Shown here in pieces: positions 5,017 to 9,235 of a stretch of 9,235 nt of DNA. Both the position numbers and the translations under genes were made by a program. The DNA is taken from the NCBI GenBank assembly GCA_964492245.1, contig CAZBJJ010000061.1, positions 1 to 9,235 of the forward strand. Reading direction: 5' to 3'. The notes under the pieces were generated by a model. The model made no database searches. It saw only the letters and a list, made by a program, of their open reading frames with translations, and was not told the origin of the DNA. Origin of the DNA: CAZBJJ01 sp964492245. GTDB taxonomy: Bacteria > Spirochaetota > Spirochaetia > Treponematales > Breznakiellaceae. Numbering within the stretch: position 1 is the stretch's first letter; every line of letters begins with the position of its first letter.

Positions 5017-5475
5017 TCAATCGACCCAACGCACCTTATCGGGGGCCTGCTCTTTTATATAAATGTTATGGTAGCGCCCGGAATGGCTTGCCCCTGGGTC
5101 TTCGGGAAAATAGGTGGCGCGGAAAAACCAGAGCACATCGGCCATATCGGCAGCGTAGTCGATAAGACAGTAGCGATAAAAGAGTTCTCGGTCGGATAAA
5201 ATAGTTCTAAGTTCGGCATCTGTGGTAAGCTCGGGGTCGATGCGTCGCCGTATTTCGCTGCGCAGGCCCCCAATATTTGCATTCCCCACACAGTACAGGC
5301 GCAGATGTCGGTGTTCGTCCATCCAGTACAGCTCGTACACCCCGCCCATTGCCGGCACAGCCCGGGCTATGTCCCAGCGATCTGCTTTTCGCAGTGCCGA
5401 CCAGGTAAGGGTGTAATAGACGCACTCATTTTTTTCCATTTTTTGTATGCCACAGTCCATGGCCCAGTTTAACAT
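5017..5475 (-). CDS. Conserved-looking hypothetical protein, possible GIY-YIG-like fold
   Basis: A 152-residue soluble protein with balanced coding composition and no signal peptide or membrane span. Residues 41-80 (PAMGGVYELY, then LYCVGNANIGGLRSEIRRR) resemble the first part of GIY-YIG domains: G-V-Y, then Y-C-V-G about 15 residues later, then an arginine. The C-terminal half (ELFYRYCLIDYAADMADVLWFF, then TYFPEDPGASHSGRYHNIYI) has no clear catalytic glutamate, so nuclease activity is doubtful. The start is uncertain. ATG 5475 lies within an inverted repeat and lacks a Shine-Dalgarno, and the in-frame ATGs at 5460 and 5439 are alternatives, the last giving 140 residues. It lies 44 bases downstream of the aminotransferase gene on the same strand and is probably co-transcribed. 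Existence as a gene is likely, function unknown. Confidence 0.7.
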   Translation of the reverse strand: MLNWAMDCGIQKMEKNECVYYTLTWSALRKADRWDIARAVPAMGGVYELYWMDEHRHLRLYCVGNANIGGLRSEIRRRIDPELTTDAELRTILSDRELFYRYCLIDYAADMADVLWFFRATYFPEDPGASHSGRYHNIYIKEQAPDKVRWVD

Positions 5476-5499
5476 GTTTTAGTAAATTTAGAAAACATG
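5473..5499. repeat. Perfect inverted repeat over the start of the 152-residue gene
   Basis: CATGTTTT (5473-5480) is repeated inverted as AAAACATG (5492-5499), separated by 11 bases. The middle contains TAAATTTA, itself palindromic. Its left arm includes the start codon of the minus-strand gene (CAT 5473-5475). It could be an operator-type dyad or an RNA hairpin that hides the start. AT content makes the RNA hairpin weak. Confidence 0.5.
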
Positions 5500-5519
5500 A
5501 GTATTTGCACGTCCAAAAC

Positions 5520-6812
5520 CTATAGTTTATCGGCCTCTTCGTATATGCGCCTGTAGACTTCGAGCAATTTGTCGGTATCGACACTCGAGAAGGCAACGCG
5601 CAGGTACTCTTGCCCAAGGGCGACGGTCCCAATACCCCAATTGTTTAAAAGGGCCAGGCGCAGCTGTTCGGCTTTTTGTCCCTTTATGCGAAAGCTCATA
5701 AAATAGCCGGAATTAAAGGGAAAGGCAGAGATATTCTTTTGAGGCCCTTTTTCGCGGATAAAATTTTTTACCAGGCGGTAGCGTTCTTCGAGCAGGGCTT
5801 TAAATGCAGCTTTTTCGCCTGCGCTGCGGGGGTCTTCTAGCGTTTTGGGCATAAGTAGTTGGGCAGGCGTGTTGGAACAGGAGATGGAAGAGCGTATTGC
5901 GCCCATAAGTTTTTTGATTAGGGCATCGCCCCAAATTTTTTGCATTGCCTTGCAGCCAAAGGTTATAAAGCCCATGCGCAGGCCCCAGACATAGTCTTCC
6001 TTTGTCGGCCCATCAATTTTTACTGCCAAGAGATTGTCGCTGGCCTTGGCTAGGTGGCCGAATAGGGATTCGCTGTAGATATCGCTTTCGTAGGCCAGGC
6101 CAAAGTAGGCGTCGTCGCAGAGAACGAGGGTGGGGGTACCGGTTTCTGCGATGTCGGTAAGGATGGCAATAAGCTTTTCGGCCTCGGCGCTGGTGGGCGA
6201 GTAGCCGGTGGGATTTTGGGGAAAGTTGAGGATGAGGCGCAGGCTCCCCGTTTTTGCTTCGGCGCGCAGGGCGGGCTCGAGCTTAGAAAAGTCTATACCC
6301 TTCTGGCCCTCCGTAAAAAAGGGAACTTCCTTTAGCTTGGCACCGTGGCGGTCTTGCACGACGAGGATGTAGTTGTCCCAGCTGGGGTCGCAGGTAATAA
6401 GGCTTTCGTTTTTACCTAGGAAGAGGTCGGCCATATAGCTGATGCCGGCGGTGAGGCCGGGTACCACGACGGGAAGGGTCGTGGTGCGGGTATCTATAGA
6501 AGGATTTTTTTTGCAGATGGCATCGAGCCAAGTTGCACGTACGGCTTCGTCGCCGGCGGTGGGGGCATACAGGACGGCCTTGTCGATGTCCAATCCGGCC
6601 AGGCCTTCTTTTACCGCCGACAGGCTAAGAGGTTTGCCATTTTTAAATGCCATACCGATAGTGGCGTTGGCAAAGTGTGCAGAGGCCTTGGCTTCGGCAG
6701 ACTGAGAAATAATTCCCTTGGGGAAAAACAGGCGTCTGCCCATATTGGACAGAAGCGGAAGGGCAGGACTGCCTTCGAGGGCAGTGTTGAGCTCGAGCGC
6801 TAGTGGATTCAT
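5520..6812 (-). CDS. PLP-dependent aminotransferase, class I/II (fold type I)
   Basis: A 430-residue cytoplasmic enzyme that moves an amino group between an amino acid and a 2-oxo acid using pyridoxal phosphate. Visible landmarks in order: VPGLTAGISYMADLFL (118-132, phosphate-site helix), CDPSWDNY (141-148), NFPQNPTG (196-203, with the invariant Asn200), LCDDAYFGL (231-239, Asp234 and Tyr236 against the cofactor), DGPTKEDYVWGLRMGF (267-282, Schiff-base Lys271 and phosphate-binding Arg279) and YLRVAFSS (403-410, Arg405 for the substrate carboxylate). The active site looks intact. The substrate is not predictable. The segment before the lysine is DGPT rather than the commoner S-x-S, suggesting a divergent subfamily. 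No Shine-Dalgarno precedes ATG 6812. The gene diverges from moxR across 139 bases and is followed by the 152-residue gene. Confidence 0.92.
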   Translation of the reverse strand: MNPLALELNTALEGSPALPLLSNMGRRLFFPKGIISQSAEAKASAHFANATIGMAFKNGKPLSLSAVKEGLAGLDIDKAVLYAPTAGDEAVRATWLDAICKKNPSIDTRTTTLPVVVPGLTAGISYMADLFLGKNESLITCDPSWDNYILVVQDRHGAKLKEVPFFTEGQKGIDFSKLEPALRAEAKTGSLRLILNFPQNPTGYSPTSAEAEKLIAILTDIAETGTPTLVLCDDAYFGLAYESDIYSESLFGHLAKASDNLLAVKIDGPTKEDYVWGLRMGFITFGCKAMQKIWGDALIKKLMGAIRSSISCSNTPAQLLMPKTLEDPRSAGEKAAFKALLEERYRLVKNFIREKGPQKNISAFPFNSGYFMSFRIKGQKAEQLRLALLNNWGIGTVALGQEYLRVAFSSVDTDKLLEVYRRIYEEADKL

Positions 6813-6818
6813 ACCAAA

Positions 6819-6848
6819 AACTTAGACGGCTAAGGGTAGGAGTGTCAA
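6819..6848 (-). promoter_or_regulatory. Candidate promoter of the aminotransferase gene
   Basis: On the minus strand a perfect TTGACA (6848-6843) is followed after 18 bases by TAAGTT (6824-6819), a weak -10. Six bases later comes the aminotransferase ATG. If used, transcription would begin at or next to the start codon, giving a leaderless message. That would fit the missing Shine-Dalgarno. The -10 match is only three of six, so this is tentative. Confidence 0.35.
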
Positions 6849-6951
6849 TATATGCGAAGGCCTAGCCTCTAACTGATGGAAATAAGCATAGAGCTATCAG
6901 TTTTGTATACTCTTTGTTGCCCCGAAGGCGAAATCTCGGTAAACTGCAATT

Positions 6952-7917
6952 ATGAATATCGAACAAGCACAGCAGCTTTTGATTGCGGTTCGCCAGCAAT
7001 TGGCAAGGCGGCTTATTGGCCAGACAGATATGGTAGACGGCCTTTTAATGGCCCTTATTGCCGGCGGGCATATTCTGATAGAAGGCGTCCCTGGCCTGGC
7101 TAAGACCCTGGCCATAAAGTCGCTGGCCGAGTTGGCCCAGCTCTCGTTTAAACGGATTCAATTTACGCCCGACCTCCTGCCGGCCGACGTAACCGGCACC
7201 CAAATATGGGAACCCAATACCGGCAATTTTAGCGTGCGCCAGGGCCCCGTTTTTGCAAATATTGTGCTGGCCGACGAAATAAATCGGGCACCGGCCAAGG
7301 TGCAATCGGCACTTTTAGAAGCAATGGAAGAAGGGCAGGTAAGCTTGGGCGGGGAAAGCTTGGGACTGCCCCAACCTTTTTTCGTATTAGCCACGCAAAA
7401 CCCCCTCGACCAAGAGGGAACCTATGCCCTGCCAGAGGCCGAACTGGACCGCTTTTTGCTAAAAATCCTCGTCCAATACCCAAAAGCGCAAGAGGAACTG
7501 GAAATAAGCCGGCTCTGTGCCGATGGAAGCCTGGGAGAGCGTAAAATACAGGCTCTTTTAGATGCCAGCACAATACAGGAACTTGCCAACTTAGCGCAGT
7601 CGATTCACTGCGACCCCAAGGTAATGGAATACCTAGTAAATCTGGTCCGGGCCACCCGGCCAATAGCCACCCCAGACAGGGGGCTGTACCGCTACATTCG
7701 CTTTGGTGCCTCGCCCCGGGCCTCAATTGCCCTGCTCAAATGCGCGCGGGTACAGGCCCTCTTTGCCGGGCGCGACTTTGTGCTACCCGAAGATGTAAAA
7801 ACAATTGCTCCCGCAGTGTTGCGCCACCGCATTCTTTTATCCTGGGAGGCGGAATCCGACGCCCTAGATGCTGATGCCATTTTGGCCCAACTTTTAGACC
7901 TCGTACCGGTGCCCTGA
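6952..7917 (+). CDS. MoxR family AAA+ ATPase
   Basis: A 321-residue ATPase of the MoxR branch. These proteins act as chaperones that remodel or activate partner proteins with vWA domains, usually encoded beside them. Motifs: Walker A GVPGLAKT (45-52), Walker B IVLADEIN (104-111), EAMEEGQV (123-130), sensor 1 ATQNP (147-151), EAELDRF (162-168) with the arginine-finger region, and sensor 2 GASPRA (252-257). The C-terminal lid domain is complete and the length is normal. The start is chosen by family alignment (MNIEQAQQLL), since no strong Shine-Dalgarno is seen. A TATACT at 6906-6911 could be its -10, but no good -35 accompanies it. The next gene begins two bases after the stop, the usual MoxR-DUF58 pairing. 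Confidence 0.93.
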   Translation: MNIEQAQQLLIAVRQQLARRLIGQTDMVDGLLMALIAGGHILIEGVPGLAKTLAIKSLAELAQLSFKRIQFTPDLLPADVTGTQIWEPNTGNFSVRQGPVFANIVLADEINRAPAKVQSALLEAMEEGQVSLGGESLGLPQPFFVLATQNPLDQEGTYALPEAELDRFLLKILVQYPKAQEELEISRLCADGSLGERKIQALLDASTIQELANLAQSIHCDPKVMEYLVNLVRATRPIATPDRGLYRYIRFGASPRASIALLKCARVQALFAGRDFVLPEDVKTIAPAVLRHRILLSWEAESDALDADAILAQLLDLVPVP

Positions 7918-7919
7918 CA

Positions 7920-8897
7920 ATGACCCTTGGCGAAATCCTCGAACAGGTGCAGGCCCTGCCACTTTCTTTACACATGGTCAGCCGCGCACTGGAAACCGGG
8001 CACTGGCGTTCGCTCTTTAAAGGACAGGGCATGGATTTTGAGGAATTGCGCCAGTATCAAGATGGGGACGATATCCGACTCATCGACCACAATGTCACTG
8101 CGCGCCTCGGTGCCGCAGGCCAGAGGGCAGTGAGCGCTCGCTTGCCTGGGGCCACCGCCCGAACGAAAATACCCCTCCGGCCCTGGGTAAGGCTCTACCG
8201 GCAGGAGCGGGAAGTTTCTTTTTTCATATTGATAGATCTCTCTGCGTCTATGTCTACCGGCGTCGGAAAACGCAGCCGCCGAGATCAGGCGGCACTATTG
8301 GCAGCTATAATGGCCCTTTCTGCCGAAAAACTGGGCAGCAGCCTTGGGGCCCTGAGCTTTGATGGAGAACTGATAAGTCTGCGCCCCGCGCAGCGTGCCG
8401 CTGCGCGGGGGCGCTATCAATTATTGGAAGTACTTAAAGCGGCCATTGGCCAGGAACAAAAAGACTTGGCGGGCGAGGGGGGCAAAAAGGGGACTGCCTT
8501 GGCCTTGGCCCTGCAGACGGCCCTGCGCGTCCAAAGACAGCCAGCATTTTTTTTAATCATCAGCGATTTCCTGGCAACGAATTGGGAGGACGACCTAGGC
8601 CGGCTGGCCCAGCGCCACGATGTCCTGGCAATTCGTCTGGCCGACCGCATAGATGGCGATTTTCCCAATCTTGGCCAGCAGAGGCTTTACGATGTGGAAA
8701 CAGGAGCAGAAACCTGGGCCCAGACCGGCACAGCCGCCTTTAATGGGGCTTGGAAGGCCTGGAATACACAGCGCACAGACTATGTGGCAGGCATTTGCGA
8801 GCGCTTAAATATTGGCTTTGCCGAAATCTTCAGCGACGAGGACCCCTATCTGGCCCTGCGGCAGGCTCTGGCCAGGGGCAAGGGGGGCCGCAGGTGA
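7920..8897 (+). CDS. DUF58 domain protein with vWA-like fold, MoxR partner
   Basis: A 325-residue cytoplasmic protein of the DUF58 family, the standard companion of MoxR ATPases. The family core is at 38-61: GMDFEELRQYQDGDDIRLID, then HNVTAR. The metal-site motif of the vWA-like domain is intact: D106-L-S-A-S110, Thr192 and Asp216 in IISDF. Two oddities are visible. The tryptophan normally found in 'IDW-x-x-x-AR' is His57, and about 25 extra residues (62-87, Ala/Arg/Gly-rich) lie between NVTAR and the usual PWVRLYRQERE strand. There is no membrane segment. It starts two bases after the moxR stop, and its TGA overlaps the GTG of the next gene, so all three are translated from one message. Confidence 0.92.
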   Translation: MTLGEILEQVQALPLSLHMVSRALETGHWRSLFKGQGMDFEELRQYQDGDDIRLIDHNVTARLGAAGQRAVSARLPGATARTKIPLRPWVRLYRQEREVSFFILIDLSASMSTGVGKRSRRDQAALLAAIMALSAEKLGSSLGALSFDGELISLRPAQRAAARGRYQLLEVLKAAIGQEQKDLAGEGGKKGTALALALQTALRVQRQPAFFLIISDFLATNWEDDLGRLAQRHDVLAIRLADRIDGDFPNLGQQRLYDVETGAETWAQTGTAAFNGAWKAWNTQRTDYVAGICERLNIGFAEIFSDEDPYLALRQALARGKGGRR

Positions 8898-9235
8898 AAC
8901 ATTCGCTATACTGGTTCTGGCTTTTTTTCACTATTTTTGCCCTTATTACAGCGAGCCTTTTTGCCCAGAGTGCCCAAGCCGACGAACTGCAGCCGTACTC
9001 GCTTGTCCAAGTGCCCCGTGCAGTTTACATCGGCGATTGGGCCAACTTGCATTTTTTGCTCAAACACGAGGGCCTGCAAGAAGGGGAGGTAAAAATACAG
9101 TTTGCCGACCCCGCTTCTGGCAGGCAGAGCATCGAAATTAAAGATATTCAAGCAGAATTTTTAGAAGATAGTTTAAAAATTGATATTCAGCTTCGGGCCT
9201 GGGAGGTGGGTAGCCTTCAATTGCCTGTTCTTTTG
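8894..9235 (+). CDS. Secreted or anchored protein of the MoxR/vWA operon (partial, 5' end)
   Basis: The frame opens with a GTG overlapping the DUF58 stop (GTGA, 8894-8897) and stays open for 114 codons to the window edge, so the C-terminus is missing. The N-terminus is a clear signal peptide: MKHSLYW, a hydrophobic stretch WLFFTIFALITASLF, then AQSAQA before DELQPYSL. The following part (VPRAVYIGDWANLHFLLKHE, then GEVKIQFADP) looks like beta-rich extracytoplasmic domain sequence. By position it corresponds to the protein between DUF58 and the vWA proteins in spirochaete Bat-type operons (BB0174 in Borrelia). That is an inference from gene order, not a sequence match I can verify. A G-rich stretch (8880-8887) may serve as the Shine-Dalgarno. 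Confidence 0.75.
   Translation, partial: MKHSLYWFWLFFTIFALITASLFAQSAQADELQPYSLVQVPRAVYIGDWANLHFLLKHEGLQEGEVKIQFADPASGRQSIEIKDIQAEFLEDSLKIDIQLRAWEVGSLQLPVLL

Noticed and set aside
6918..6927. TGCCCCGAAG as a sixth repeat copy in the divergent intergenic region
   Set aside because: Only ten bases match the core. The stem partner and flanks are missing.

Overview
The window reads as chromosomal DNA of a spirochaete, most likely from the Treponema group. The basis is the gene order MoxR ATPase, DUF58 protein, then a signal-peptide protein (the layout of the Borrelia BB0176-BB0174 block), the style of the small hypothetical proteins, and frequent GTG/TTG starts. No rRNA or other taxonomic marker is present, so this is inference. 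Base composition is moderate, with an AT-richer and gene-poor first 1.5 kb.

Bases 1-1535 are accessory-like. They hold five copies (A-E) of a short dispersed repeat in strictly alternating orientation. The repeat folds into a small hairpin with one bulged G and a 10-base loop, and it stays open in one reading frame coding GA(G/R)FGAL. Between the copies lie a truncated Rpn-type (PD-(D/E)XK) nuclease/transposase remnant on the minus strand, two tRNA T-arm-like relics, and one intact minus-strand gene for a YkgJ-type cysteine-cluster protein. The YkgJ gene is bracketed by inverted copies of the repeat. The upstream region of the next operon (1220-1535) contains repeat copies D and E, a promoter-like TATAAT and a 20-codon reading frame with a good Shine-Dalgarno that ends inside copy E.

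Bases 1536-5015 form a tightly packed plus-strand gene group. It starts with a polar amino acid ABC importer: lipoprotein binding protein, permease and ATPase, with permease and ATPase overlapping by 8 bases. Next come a small coiled-coil protein of unknown function, a 17-codon reading frame whose stop codon sits in the next gene's Shine-Dalgarno, and purC (SAICAR synthetase). The spacing suggests co-transcription.

Bases 5017-6812 carry two minus-strand genes: a PLP-dependent fold-type I aminotransferase and, downstream of it, a 152-residue protein with a possible GIY-YIG-like segment. That protein's stop lies one base from the purC stop. A perfect 8-base inverted repeat covers the annotated start of the 152-residue protein.

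Bases 6952-9235 begin a plus-strand block divergent from the aminotransferase: MoxR AAA+ ATPase, DUF58/vWA-like protein, and the first 114 codons of a secreted or membrane-anchored protein cut by the window end. This is the start of a Bat-type (MoxR/vWA) envelope-stress or chaperone operon.

The most unusual content is the repeat family of the first 1.5 kb. Its copies differ mainly by silent changes in one frame, which suggests it is, or recently was, translated.
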